Shown here: positions 16,169 to 24,671 of the stretch, piece by piece
How positions within the stretch are numbered: the stretch's first letter is position 1
Layout of the letters: every line of letters starts with the position of its first letter
Assembly: GCA_022794495.1 (NCBI GenBank)
Contig: JAAWEX010000005.1
Span: 1-32,229 of the forward strand
Direction of reading: 5' to 3'
Length of the DNA stretch: 32,229 nt
Origin: Lawsonibacter sp.
GTDB taxonomy: Bacteria > Bacillota > Clostridia > Oscillospirales > Oscillospiraceae
Program-made: the position numbers and the translations under genes
Notes under the pieces: model-generated
What the model saw: the letters and a program-made list of their open reading frames with translations, nothing else
Told to the model about the DNA's origin: nothing
Database searches by the model: none

Positions 16169-17287
16169 TCACCCCATAATCTCCCGCAGCGTCTCGTAGA
16201 TTTTCTCTCCGGCGTTGGGGACGGCCATAGCCTTCAGCGCCGCCGCCATTTTCTCCCGGCGGTCCCGCTCCCGGAGGAGGAGCGCCGCCTCGTCGTAGAG
16301 GGTGTTTTCCACGCAGTCGGCCTCCCGAATCAGGACGGCGGCCCCCTGGCTGGAGAGCACGCGGGCATTTTTCTCCTGGTGGTTGTTGGTAACATTGGGC
16401 GAGGGCACCAGCACGGCGGGCTTGGCGATGGCGGTGAGCTCTGAAATGGTGGAGGCCCCCGCCCGGCAGAGCACCAGGTCGGCAGCGGCCATCACCAGGG
16501 GCATGTCGTAGATATACTCCCGGACCTCGATGCCGTTGTCCCCCAGCTTCAGCCCCCGGCGCAGCAGCTCCTCCTGCATCCAGGGGAAGTCCCGGCCGGC
16601 GCCGTGAATATGCCGCCAGGGGGCGCCCTCATAGCACTCCTTGGCGATAAAATCCACCATCTTCTGGTTCATCACCTCGGCCCCCAGAGAGCCCCAGTAG
16701 GACAGCAGCAGGGGCCGGTCGTCGGAAAAGCCCAGCTTGGCCCGGGCCTCCTCTCTGGTGTACCGGAAAAAGTCCCCCCGGACAGGGGTGCCGGTGACCA
16801 CCACCTTCTTGGGGTCGTCATAGTGGGACCTGCTCTCCTCAAAGCCCACCAGCACCCGGTCCACCACCTTGGACAGGGCCTTGGTGGTCAGGCCGGGGAC
16901 GGCATTGGACTCGTGGACGGCGGTGGGGATGCGGCGGTGGGCCGCCTCGTTGACCACAGGGAAGGAGGCATATCCCCCGGTGCCCACCACCAGGTCAGGC
17001 TTAAATTCGTCCAGGATCGTTCTGGCCTGGCGCTTTGATTTGCTCATGTTCACCAGGGTGCCCAGGTTGTGGGCGATGTCCGCCGGGGCGAAGGAGCGGT
17101 GGAAATTGGTGATGGTAACCGTGCGGATCTGATACCCCTCCTTGGGTACCAGCTTGTTCTCCATCCCACCGTCCGCTCCCACAAAGAGCACCCGGCAGCC
17201 CCGGTGCCGCTCCTGGAAAATGTGGGCCAGGGCCACTGCCGGATTTACATGTCCGGCGGTGCCGCCGCAGGTGAATAAGATATTCAT
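16169..17287 (-). CDS. murG: UDP-GlcNAc:lipid I N-acetylglucosaminyltransferase MurG
   Basis: Peripheral membrane GT-B glycosyltransferase that converts lipid I to lipid II on the cytoplasmic face. The 372-residue protein starts with the glycine loop GGTAGHVNPA (8-17), then GTGGYASFPV and HESNAVPG in the N-domain. The UDP-GlcNAc-binding C-domain shows CRAGASTISELTAI and a PSPNVTNNHQEKNA segment. The third glycine-rich loop reads SYWGSLGAEVMN, the equivalent of the usual GGSxGA, with a tryptophan replacing the first glycine. The ATG at 17285-17287 has GAGGTGA about six bases upstream. It lies between ftsW and murA, the standard dcw position, with repeats in both gaps. Confidence 0.97.
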   Translation of the reverse strand: MNILFTCGGTAGHVNPAVALAHIFQERHRGCRVLFVGADGGMENKLVPKEGYQIRTVTITNFHRSFAPADIAHNLGTLVNMSKSKRQARTILDEFKPDLVVGTGGYASFPVVNEAAHRRIPTAVHESNAVPGLTTKALSKVVDRVLVGFEESRSHYDDPKKVVVTGTPVRGDFFRYTREEARAKLGFSDDRPLLLSYWGSLGAEVMNQKMVDFIAKECYEGAPWRHIHGAGRDFPWMQEELLRRGLKLGDNGIEVREYIYDMPLVMAAADLVLCRAGASTISELTAIAKPAVLVPSPNVTNNHQEKNARVLSSQGAAVLIREADCVENTLYDEAALLLRERDRREKMAAALKAMAVPNAGEKIYETLREIMG

Positions 17288-17306
17288 GCTATCACCTCAT
17301 AAAATC

Positions 17307-17415
17307 TGTAGGGGCCGCCGCCTTCGGCGGCCCGTTTATCATTGGTCGCGGGCCGCCCGGGGGGGCGGCCCCTACATCCAAATCCGCGGGGCGGCGCTGA
17401 GGCCGCCCCCTACGG
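17307..17415. repeat. Compound palindromic repeats between ftsW and murG
   Basis: A complete unit at 17307-17376 is bounded by TGTAGGGGCCGCC and GGCGGCCCCTACA, and its left arm contains the hairpin GGCCGCCGCCTTCGGCGGCC. A second half-unit at 17384-17415, inverted, matches the copy downstream of murG. This is the densest repeat cluster in the window; no coding potential was seen. Confidence 0.85.
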
Positions 17416-17418
17416 GGG

Positions 17419-18648
17419 TCAATCCTTTCTTGGGGCAGGTATCTGCCGGGAAATACTCAAAATTACGCCCATCTCCGCCAGCTGAATCATCAGAGCGGTG
17501 CCGCCGTAGCTGAAGAAGGGCAGGGAAATGCCGGTGTTGGGGATCAGGCCGGTGACCACGCCGATGTTTAAAAACACCTGGGCGGACAGCAGGGTGATGA
17601 TGCCCACGGTGGCGAGCATCCCAAACTTATCCCGTGCGTGGAGGGCGATCCAGTAGCCCCGGAGGATGAGCAGGGAGAACAGCAGCAGAATCATAAAGGC
17701 CCCCACCAGTCCCAGCTCCTCCACCGCGATGGAGAAAATCATGTCGTTCTCCGGCTCGGGGACAAAGCCGTATTTCTGGTTGCTCTCCCCCAGCCCCCGG
17801 CCCAGCAGGCCGCCCGAGGCGATGGAGTAGATGCCCTGCCAGTACTGGTAGCCGCCGTCCTGGGGGTCCACCAGCTCGGGGTGCAGCCAGATGGTAAACT
17901 TTCGCTTTACATAGTTGGTGGTTATATACATCAGCCCCACCATGGCCACGCCCACGCCTCCCAGGCCCACAAACCAGCCCAGGCTGATGCCGGACACCAG
18001 CAGCACCGCGGCCGCTCCCACCGCCACCAGCAGCGCGCCGGACACGTGGGGCTCGAACACCACCAGGCCCAGCACCACCACCAGCACAACGCCGTAGGGC
18101 ACCAGCTCCAGAAAGCCGATCTTCTCCAGCCAGTTCAGCAGCCGCCCGGTGCCGGTGCGGCGGGTAAAGCGCCGCTGCTTCTCGGTGTCCCGCTTGCACA
18201 ATCGGGCGGCGAAAAAGAGGACCACCGCCACCTTGGCCACCTCAGAGGGCTGATAGGTGGGGCCGGCCACCAGAAGCAGCCTCAGCCAGCGCCGCACGTA
18301 GTTGATGGGGGCGTTCAGGCCGGGGATGTAGCACAGCACCAGCAGGACAATGGAGCCCACCAGCATCAGCGGCGCCATCCAGCGCAGGTGCTGGTAATTG
18401 ACCCTGGAAACCAGGTACATGATCGCCAGCCCCGCCCCGGCGTAGAGCGCCTGATTGGTGATATAGAAGTAGGGGTTGTTGTGCACTCTGGGGCTGGAGT
18501 CCCGAAAGGCGGTGTAGTACGAGGCGGAAAAGAGCATCACCAGGCCGATCCCCAGCAGAATCAGCACCAGCATCAGAAAGGGCAGGTCCAGCGGGCCCCG
18601 CGCCAGCTGCTCCTCCATGGTCAAATCGCGTTTCGCTTTGCGGGCCAA
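17419..18648 (-). CDS. ftsW: SEDS-family septal peptidoglycan polymerase FtsW
   Basis: Integral membrane glycosyltransferase that polymerises lipid II at the septum with its partner class B PBP. The 409-residue protein has about ten membrane helices. SEDS hallmarks are the helix-1 motif GLVMLFSASYY, TYQPSEVAKVAVVLFFA after the arginine-rich loop NYVRRWLRL, and the C-terminal GLIPNTGISLPFFSYGGTALM. The start is a TTG at 18646-18648, supported by GAGGAGGT seven bases upstream; the first ATG is ten codons later with no such site. It sits between mraY and murG, where murD would normally separate it from mraY. RodA is the alternative SEDS name, but the dcw context favours FtsW. Confidence 0.95.
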   Translation of the reverse strand: MARKAKRDLTMEEQLARGPLDLPFLMLVLILLGIGLVMLFSASYYTAFRDSSPRVHNNPYFYITNQALYAGAGLAIMYLVSRVNYQHLRWMAPLMLVGSIVLLVLCYIPGLNAPINYVRRWLRLLLVAGPTYQPSEVAKVAVVLFFAARLCKRDTEKQRRFTRRTGTGRLLNWLEKIGFLELVPYGVVLVVVLGLVVFEPHVSGALLVAVGAAAVLLVSGISLGWFVGLGGVGVAMVGLMYITTNYVKRKFTIWLHPELVDPQDGGYQYWQGIYSIASGGLLGRGLGESNQKYGFVPEPENDMIFSIAVEELGLVGAFMILLLFSLLILRGYWIALHARDKFGMLATVGIITLLSAQVFLNIGVVTGLIPNTGISLPFFSYGGTALMIQLAEMGVILSISRQIPAPRKD

Positions 18649-18680
18649 GGGGACACCTCCTCATTGGAATCCTTACGCCA

Positions 18681-18758
18681 TGTAGGGCAAGGGCTCTGCC
18701 CTTGCCTAACTTAAATTACCGTCTCTGTAAGAGGCAAGGGCAGAGCCCTTGCCCTACA
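18681..18758. repeat. Perfect 26-base inverted repeat (TGTAGGGCAAGGGC family) between mraY and ftsW
   Basis: Two perfectly inverted 26-base arms, from TGTAGGGCAAGGGCTC to GAGCCCTTGCCCTACA, flank a 26-base AT-richer centre. The 78-base element has the size and symmetry of a non-autonomous mobile palindrome. A solo 23-base arm is present at 3863-3885. It occupies the usual position of murD. Confidence 0.92.
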
Positions 18759-18781
18759 TCACGGACACAGGAAGGCTTTTC

Positions 18782-19768
18782 TCACATCGGATACCGATAC
18801 ATCACTCCTAAGAAGCCCAGGCAGCACAGGCCCAGGGTGATCCCGGAGAAGATACAGAACAGCTTGGTCTCGCTCCAGCCGCCCATCTCCAGGTGGTGGT
18901 GGAGGGGCGCCATGCGGAAAAACCGCTTGCCATGGGTCTTTTTAAAGTAGACAATCTGAATAATATCAGACAGCACCTCGACCACATAGACCAGGCCGAT
19001 AATGGGCAGCACCAGCGGGATATCCAGGGCGAAGGCCAGTCCGCACACCATCCCCCCCAGGAAGAGGGAGCCCGTATCGCCCATGAACACCTTGGCCGGG
19101 TGGAAGTTATACAGCAGGAAGGCAGCCAGCCCCCCCGCCAGAGCGGCGGACAGGACGGCCAGATCGTTTTTTCCGAACCAGGCCGAGGCTGCCATATAGA
19201 ACAGCGCCACGGGAATGGTGACGCCGGTAGCCAGGCCGTCAATGCCGTCGGTGAGATTGACCGCGTTCACCGTGCCCACCATGACAAAGGCGGCAAAGAC
19301 CATATACACCACCCAGGGCAGAGGAATCACCGTGTTGAAGAACGGGATAAACAGGTTGGGGGTCAGGTAGCCCTTCTCCCGCATGAGGATGGTAAAGACA
19401 ATGGCCGCCGCCAGCTGGAGCAGGAATTTCTGGGCAGCGGTGAGGCCCTCGTTTGCGTGGTGGCGCAGCTTCTGCACATCGTCGATCATGCCGATCACGC
19501 CAAAAATCAGGGCGAACAGAAAGACATACAGATGGTTATAGTTCCCCGCCAGCAGCTCCTCCCAGCCCGCCGCCACGCAGGCCCCTCCGATGGCCAGGAT
19601 GAACATAATCCCGCCCATGGTGGGGGTGCCCTGTTTGGACATGTGCCAGGTAGGGCCGTCCGTCCGGATGGACTGGCCCGCCTTAAGCCTCCGCAGCAGC
19701 GGAATCAGCAGCTGACCCACAATGGCGGCCACGCCGAACGCAATAATAAAGCTGAGGATGTATGTCAT
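18782..19768 (-). CDS. mraY: Phospho-N-acetylmuramoyl-pentapeptide transferase
   Basis: Transfers phospho-MurNAc-pentapeptide to undecaprenyl phosphate, making lipid I in the inner leaflet. The 328-residue polytopic protein has about ten membrane helices. Signature motifs are TPTMGGIMF (48-56), the aspartates in GMIDDVQKL (93-101, Asp96/Asp97), NLTDGIDGLATG (171-182) and the C-terminal HHHLEMGGWSE. The start is ATG at 19766-19768 with AGGAGG nine bases upstream; the frame remains open for another 42 codons, but that part overlaps a repeat. It follows murE directly, without murF, and is followed by ftsW without murD, which is unusual for this cluster. Confidence 0.97.
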   Translation of the reverse strand: MTYILSFIIAFGVAAIVGQLLIPLLRRLKAGQSIRTDGPTWHMSKQGTPTMGGIMFILAIGGACVAAGWEELLAGNYNHLYVFLFALIFGVIGMIDDVQKLRHHANEGLTAAQKFLLQLAAAIVFTILMREKGYLTPNLFIPFFNTVIPLPWVVYMVFAAFVMVGTVNAVNLTDGIDGLATGVTIPVALFYMAASAWFGKNDLAVLSAALAGGLAAFLLYNFHPAKVFMGDTGSLFLGGMVCGLAFALDIPLVLPIIGLVYVVEVLSDIIQIVYFKKTHGKRFFRMAPLHHHLEMGGWSETKLFCIFSGITLGLCCLGFLGVMYRYPM

Positions 19769-19796
19769 ATCTGGAGCCCTCCTGGTTTTTCTCTTA

Positions 19797-19870
19797 TGTA
19801 GGGGGAGGCCTCTGCGCCGCCCCGCCGCCGTCATCCCGGAGAATGGGGCGGCACGGAGCCCGCCCACCCT
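19797..19870. repeat. GTAGGGGGAGGCCTC repeat between murE and mraY
   Basis: Begins TGTAGGGGGAGGCCTCTGCG and continues GCCGCCCC; an imperfect inverted half with GGGGCGGCACGGAGCCC follows. It is the plus-orientation counterpart of copies near murG and ftsW, and fills the place where murF is normally found. Confidence 0.72.
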
Positions 19871-19890
19871 CTCTTTGCAAAGACAACGTA

Positions 19891-21381
19891 TCATACCACA
19901 TCTGCCGGAACTTTTCCAGTCATTTTTTGTCTCTCCTCGGTCCGGGCAAACCAGTCCGCGATGATCTCCCGCTCGTCCATGGGGTGCTGCACGCCGTCAA
20001 TCTCTTGATAGGTCTCGTGGCCCTTACCCGCCAGGACGATCACATCCCCCGGCCTGCCCTGCTCCAGGGCCCAGGCGATGGCCGCCCGGCGGTCCGGCTC
20101 CACGTGGGCCTCCGCCCCCCCGCCGGACATACCGGACAGGATATCCCGGATGATGGCCTGGGGGTCCTCGGTGCGTGGGTTGTCAGAGGTGACCACCGCT
20201 ATGTCGGCCAGCTCCTCGACAACAGCTCCCATGATGGGCCGCTTGGCCCTGTCCCGGTCGCCGCCGCAGCCGAACAGGCAGATGAGCCGGCCGGCGGTGA
20301 AGTCCCGGGCAGTGGTGAGGATGTTCTCCAGGGCGTTGGGGCTGTGGGCGTAGTCGATAATAACGGTGTAGGCCCTAGGCACAGGGACCACCTCCACCCT
20401 GCCCTTCACCCCATGGACGGCGGGCATGGCCCGGGCCATCTCCTCCAGGCCCAGCCCCAGGCACAGCCCCGCGGACAGGGCGGCCAAGGCGTTGTAGATG
20501 GAGAACCCTCCGGGGATGGGCAGGTGAACTCTGGACAGCTCCCCCAGGGTGAGGGCCTCAAACTCCACATGGCTGGGGAACAGGCGGATATTTCGGGCGG
20601 TGAGGCTGGCCTCAGCCCGGTTTTCCGAGTAGGTAAAGACGGGACAGTCCACCTGCTCCTGATACCAGCGCCCCGCCGGATCATCCAGGTTCAGGACAGC
20701 CTGCCTGCACTGCCGGAAGAGCAGGCCCTTTGCCTGGCGGTACTCCTCCATGGTGCGGTGGTAGTCCAGGTGATCCTGGGTCAGGTTGGTAAACACCCCC
20801 ACGTCGAAGGCGAGCCCCGCCGTCCGGCTCTGGACCAGGGCGTGGGAGGAGACCTCCAGCACCCCGTAGGCGCAGCCCTCGTCCGCCATCCGGCGCAGAA
20901 GGGACTGCAGCTCATAGCTGCCCGGCGTGGTGCGGTGGGCGGGCAGCTCCTGGCCCCCAATCATGTTCCGGTTGGTGCCGATCAGCCCCACCTTGGCCCC
21001 TGTCACCCGCTCCAGCAGCTCCTTGAGCAGGCTGGTGGTGGTGGTCTTGCCGTTGGTGCCGGTGACCGCCACAAGGGTCATCCCGTCCCCCGGCCGGCCG
21101 AACCAGTTGGCGCAGGCCAGGGCCAAGGCCTGGCGGCTGTCCTCCACGGTGAGCCAGGGGCCGGGGTAGTCCGGGGCCCGCTCGCACAAAACGGCGGCCG
21201 CCCCCCGCTTCAGGGCCTCGGGAATAAACCGATGGCTGTCCTCCTCCCCGCCGGACAGGGCGGCGAAGAGGGCCCCGGGCGTCAGGGTCCGGGTGTCCTT
21301 TGATATGGAATTTATTTCCATATCCAGGTCGGCACTCCCCCCCGTGAGGGAGACTCCTTCCAAAATCTTTCGCAGCTTCAT
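19891..21381 (-). CDS. murE: UDP-MurNAc-L-Ala-D-Glu:meso-diaminopimelate ligase
   Basis: Adds the third stem-peptide residue to the cytoplasmic precursor using ATP. The 496-residue protein has the ATP loop TGTNGKTTTT (107-116), substrate-binding HRTTPGSYEL (149-158), EVSSHAL, the carbamylated lysine in QAKGLLF (Lys218), DYAHSPNALE and GCGGDRDRAKRP. The DNPR motif at 400-403 is the known marker for meso-diaminopimelate rather than lysine specificity, and agrees with dapF in this window. The start is ATG at 21379-21381 with GAGGGG about seven bases upstream; a TTG five codons earlier overlaps that site. It follows the PBP gene by 44 bases, so co-transcription is likely. Confidence 0.97.
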   Translation of the reverse strand: MKLRKILEGVSLTGGSADLDMEINSISKDTRTLTPGALFAALSGGEEDSHRFIPEALKRGAAAVLCERAPDYPGPWLTVEDSRQALALACANWFGRPGDGMTLVAVTGTNGKTTTTSLLKELLERVTGAKVGLIGTNRNMIGGQELPAHRTTPGSYELQSLLRRMADEGCAYGVLEVSSHALVQSRTAGLAFDVGVFTNLTQDHLDYHRTMEEYRQAKGLLFRQCRQAVLNLDDPAGRWYQEQVDCPVFTYSENRAEASLTARNIRLFPSHVEFEALTLGELSRVHLPIPGGFSIYNALAALSAGLCLGLGLEEMARAMPAVHGVKGRVEVVPVPRAYTVIIDYAHSPNALENILTTARDFTAGRLICLFGCGGDRDRAKRPIMGAVVEELADIAVVTSDNPRTEDPQAIIRDILSGMSGGGAEAHVEPDRRAAIAWALEQGRPGDVIVLAGKGHETYQEIDGVQHPMDEREIIADWFARTEERQKMTGKVPADVV

Positions 21382-21425
21382 GGCGTCACCCCTCAAGGGT
21401 GGAGTTTCATTCTCTTTAAAATACG

Positions 21426-23912
21426 CTATCCCGCATATCCGTCGTCCACCTCGTTAAAGAAGCGCACGTCGATTACGGTGCCGATGGCGGCGGTATCCCC
21501 GCCGGCCACGCTTTGGCGCTCCGCCTTGGTGGTGTTGCTGTAGTAGGTGGACACGCCGGAGGCCCGCATGAAAAAGCCCTCCTTTTCCAGGGCGGTCCGG
21601 GCCGCCTCATAGGTCTTGCCGGTAACGTCGGGCACCGTCCCGCTCTCCTGGGGGACGGCGTCGCCCAGGTACAAAATCACGGTGGAGCCGCCAGGAACCT
21701 TGGTTCCCGAGGCGGGAATCTGCTGGGAGACCGCGTCTCCAGAGCCGATGGTGCGGCACTTCAGGTTTTTCTCCTTCAGCGCCTTCTCCGCCTCGCCGGC
21801 GGACAGGCCAGCCACCTTGGGCATAGACACGTCTGCCACGGCGGACTCGTCGCTGTTGAGGACCCGTTCCACCCCCATGTAGTCCAGGATCTGGGCGATG
21901 AGGGGGCCGGCCTTTCGGGCGGCCATATTGCCGCCGCTGATGTAGCGGCCGGTGGTGGATTCGTTGCTCCCCGGCGCCTTGGGCTGGGGCTTGTCATAGG
22001 CGATAAGGACGATGACCTGGGGGTCGTCGGCGGGGGCGTAGCCCATAAAGGAGACGATGGTCCGGTCCTCCTCGGTCTTCACCTCGGAGGAGCCCGTCTT
22101 GCCTCCGATGCGGTAGCCCGCCACATAGGCGTTTTTGCCCGTGCCCTTAGACACCACCTGCTCCAGGATGTCGGCCGCACGCTGGCTGGTCTGCTGGCTC
22201 ACCACCTGGCGGACCACCTCGGTCTGGGTGTTTTGGATGACCGTACCGTCCTTGGTGCTGATGGACTGGACCACGTAGGGCTTTACCAGGTTGCCTCCGT
22301 TGATCACGGCAGAAAAGCCGCAGATCATCTGGAGGGGGGTAACCTCGAAGCGCTGGCCGAAGGAGGCCACCGCCAGGTCCACGTTGCTCATCTTCTCCCG
22401 GCTCCACATGCCGCCGGCCAGGCTGGCCTCGCCAGGCAGGTCGATGCCGGTGCTCTCCAGCATCCCAAAGGCCTCGAAGTAGTCGTAAAATTTGTCCTTG
22501 CCCAGCCGGCTGCCGATCTCCATAAAGGCGGGGTTGCAGGAGTTGCCCACCGCCTCGGCCAGGGTCTGGCGGCCGTGGCCCGTCTTCTTCGAGCAGCTGA
22601 TGGGCTTGGGGTAGCCCGGAATGGTGACGGAGCCGGAGCAGTAAAAGGTGTCGTTCTCGTCCACCACCCCCTCCTCAAAGGCGGCGGCCAGCACCAGGGC
22701 CTTGAAGGTGGAGCCCGGCTCATACCGGGAATCGATGGCCCGGCTGCGCCACTGGGTGGTCCGGGCGTCGGAGACCGCCTGGCTTTCCGCCTTGGCCATC
22801 AGCTCACTGTCGGTGAGGTTCTCCGTGTTGTTGGCCTTCAGGCTCTGGAAGATGTCGGCTTTGTTCTGCTCCAGCTGGGAGTTGAGCAAATCGTTGGTGA
22901 TCTGGGCGTAGTTGTTGGGGTCGAAGTCCGGCGAGCTGGCGATGCCCAGGATGGCCCCGGTCTTGGGGTCCATGGCGATGCCGAAGGCGCCGTTGCGCAC
23001 GTCAAACTCCTGGATACCCTCCTCCAGGGCCTTTTCCAGGTAGGCCTGGATGGTGGTGTCGATGGTGAGGGTCAGGTTATAGCCGTCCTGGGCGTCGACA
23101 TACTCCGCGTAGGCGTTGTACCGCTCGGTGCCGCCGGCGGTGCGGGTGGTGTATACCCGGCCGGGGGTGCCCTCCAGCAGGTCGTTATACACTGCCTCGA
23201 TGCCATAGGCCCCCCCGTTGGCGTTGACAAAGCCCAGGGCCTGGGCGGCCAGCCCGGAGTAGGGGTAGTAGCGCTTGGTGCTGGTGATGAGATAGAGGTA
23301 AGAGGCCGTTTTATGCTCGGTGATGTACTCCTGAAAGACCTGCTTATCCTCCTCCTCGATATTCACCTTGACCTCCCAGTAGGCGGCCTTGGTGTTGTGG
23401 ACCTGTTTGACCACCTTTTCCCGGTCCAGGGTGGGGACCAGGGCCATCAGCTCCTCCACCATCTGGTCCTGCCGTGCGGCCACGTTGGCATCGTAGACGG
23501 CCTGGTCCAGCAGCTTCCCCTTCTCGTCCTTGTTCGGTACGCTCTTCACCAGGTCGATGGGGGAGAATATCAGCTTATACACCGTGGCCGACATGGCCAT
23601 CACCTTGTCGTTTCGGTCGTAGATGTTGCCCCGGCTGGCCGAGATGGAAAACTCTAAGGTCTGCTGCTTGGTGGCCATCTTCTGATACTCGTCATGGTGG
23701 ACAATGGCGATATCCCACAGCTTCCAAACCAGGGGAAAGAACATTGCCACGCCACACACCGCCATGAGGAACAGCGTTCTGTGGAGGATAGCCCGCTTGG
23801 AGTGGCTGCCCCGCGTGGCGTTGGTGGTCACGCTGCCCCGGCCCAAGCTTCTTTCATATTTACTGCTGTTTCTGATAGGAGGTCCCTCCTTCCTCGCTCC
23901 GTCTCCGAACAC
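21426..23912 (-). CDS. Class B penicillin-binding protein with two PASTA domains (SpoVD/FtsI type)
   Basis: Crosslinks septal or spore-cortex peptidoglycan. From the 5'-most start the protein has 828 residues: basic cytoplasmic head, one membrane helix (about 44-66), PBP dimerisation domain (SRGNIYDRN at 93-101), and the transpeptidase with STFK (Ser401), SCN (458-460) and KTGS (605-608). Two C-terminal PASTA repeats (about 685-745 and 752-825) follow. Class B plus PASTA right after ftsL fits pbpB (FtsI) or spoVD; only one such gene is in the cluster, so it may serve division. The start is unclear: GTG at 23910-23912 lies in a hairpin, while the only good ribosome site (GGAGG near 23881-23886) precedes no canonical in-frame start at normal spacing. 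TTG 23844-23846 and GTG 23829-23831 are further options. Confidence 0.93.
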   Translation of the reverse strand: MFGDGARKEGPPIRNSSKYERSLGRGSVTTNATRGSHSKRAILHRTLFLMAVCGVAMFFPLVWKLWDIAIVHHDEYQKMATKQQTLEFSISASRGNIYDRNDKVMAMSATVYKLIFSPIDLVKSVPNKDEKGKLLDQAVYDANVAARQDQMVEELMALVPTLDREKVVKQVHNTKAAYWEVKVNIEEEDKQVFQEYITEHKTASYLYLITSTKRYYPYSGLAAQALGFVNANGGAYGIEAVYNDLLEGTPGRVYTTRTAGGTERYNAYAEYVDAQDGYNLTLTIDTTIQAYLEKALEEGIQEFDVRNGAFGIAMDPKTGAILGIASSPDFDPNNYAQITNDLLNSQLEQNKADIFQSLKANNTENLTDSELMAKAESQAVSDARTTQWRSRAIDSRYEPGSTFKALVLAAAFEEGVVDENDTFYCSGSVTIPGYPKPISCSKKTGHGRQTLAEAVGNSCNPAFMEIGSRLGKDKFYDYFEAFGMLESTGIDLPGEASLAGGMWSREKMSNVDLAVASFGQRFEVTPLQMICGFSAVINGGNLVKPYVVQSISTKDGTVIQNTQTEVVRQVVSQQTSQRAADILEQVVSKGTGKNAYVAGYRIGGKTGSSEVKTEEDRTIVSFMGYAPADDPQVIVLIAYDKPQPKAPGSNESTTGRYISGGNMAARKAGPLIAQILDYMGVERVLNSDESAVADVSMPKVAGLSAGEAEKALKEKNLKCRTIGSGDAVSQQIPASGTKVPGGSTVILYLGDAVPQESGTVPDVTGKTYEAARTALEKEGFFMRASGVSTYYSNTTKAERQSVAGGDTAAIGTVIDVRFFNEVDDGYAG

Positions 23913-23946
23913 AAACAGCCCCGCTGTGCGGTGCTTGGTTTGTGTT
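23908..23946 (-). promoter_or_regulatory. Hairpin in the leader of the PBP gene, flanked by direct repeats
   Basis: AACACAAAC and GTTTGTGTT form a perfect nine-base-pair stem enclosing a second CCGC/GCGG stem. The hairpin is bracketed by two identical 12-base copies of TTCCTCGCTCCG (23890-23901 and 23945-23956). It lies just after the intrinsic terminator and covers the upstream GTG start candidate, so it could be an RNA control element or a small insertion. Confidence 0.55.
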
Positions 23947-23992
23947 CCTCGCTCCGGTCCAAGCTTCCCTGCTCGGGGATTCGGCGCTTCTT

Positions 23993-24028
23993 GAAAAAAG
24001 GGCGCAAGAAAACCTCTTTCTTGCGCCC
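23993..24028 (-). terminator. Intrinsic terminator between ftsL and the PBP gene
   Basis: A perfect 12-base-pair stem (24000-24011 with 24017-24028, GGGCGCAAGAAA/TTTCTTGCGCCC) with a five-base loop. On the minus strand it is followed at once by T6. It should stop or attenuate transcripts coming from mraZ-rsmH-ftsL. No clear promoter was seen between it and the PBP gene. Confidence 0.9.
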
Positions 24029-24102
24029 GAAATCTTTATATACCGGGTGAGTATGCGCACTTTACCCTAACCGGCCCCGCTCCGTTTCACTATATGGCAG
24101 GG

Positions 24103-24660
24103 TCAGCGGAAATATTCTATGATCCCATCCAATATGTCTCCTACGCCTTGCAGGATGCTTTTCAGCCCAGAGGCGCCCTCCCCCTGGAAAACGGTGACCG
24201 TGTCCGGGGCGGACAGGTCGATGTACACCACCTGTTCACTGGTGGGCCGAACCATGGTGTCTCCCACCGCCGCCTGGATGGTAGCCAGGTCGAACACCCT
24301 CTCATACTGGGCGGAGAGGACGGTGTTCTCCGCCTCAAGGCTGGTAAGCTGGCGGCGCAGCGACACCAGCTCGTCGTTGGCCACGGTAAGCTGGGCGTAG
24401 CTGGTTACCAGCAAAGCGGCAAAAACAGCCACGGCCAAAAAGCCTACCACCGCGAAGGGGGCGATGGCCCCCGCCTGCCGGACCTCTACCTGTGCCCGCT
24501 CGTGGCGGCGGACCGGTTTTTGGGGCTGGGGAGCCGGCGCGCGGCGCAGCTCCTCCTCTCTGCGGGGGACACGGGCTGCATTGCCGTCGTAGGTGGGCGC
24601 ATAGGCCACGCTGCCGTAGGTGCTGTATCCAGTTGTGCGCCGGCGGCGGTTTACAGCCAT
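24103..24660 (-). CDS. ftsL: FtsL-like cell-division protein
   Basis: Small bitopic divisome protein. The 185-residue sequence has a long basic/proline-containing cytoplasmic head (1-67), one membrane helix at about 68-89 (FAVVGFLAVAVFAALLVTSYA) and a heptad-like coiled coil (VANDELVSLRRQLTSLEAENTVLSAQYE, about 92-120; given here only as a landmark range). A variable tail of about 60 residues ends in amphipathic sequence. Position between rsmH and the class B PBP is the standard FtsL position and is the main basis for the name, since sequence conservation is poor. The ATG at 24658-24660 has AAGGAGA seven bases upstream and lies 11 bases after rsmH. An intrinsic terminator follows about 75 bases after the stop. 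Confidence 0.85.
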   Translation of the reverse strand: MAVNRRRRTTGYSTYGSVAYAPTYDGNAARVPRREEELRRAPAPQPQKPVRRHERAQVEVRQAGAIAPFAVVGFLAVAVFAALLVTSYAQLTVANDELVSLRRQLTSLEAENTVLSAQYERVFDLATIQAAVGDTMVRPTSEQVVYIDLSAPDTVTVFQGEGASGLKSILQGVGDILDGIIEYFR

Positions 24661-24671
24661 AACAGTTCTCC

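Noticed and set aside
18681-18758. CRISPR-like repeats
   Set aside because: The arms are inverted rather than direct, with a single centre and no spacer series.
21513-23657. A 714-residue open frame antisense to the PBP gene
   Set aside because: Shadow of codon usage opposite a gene with intact catalytic motifs; the composition is Gly/His/Leu-rich with no domain.
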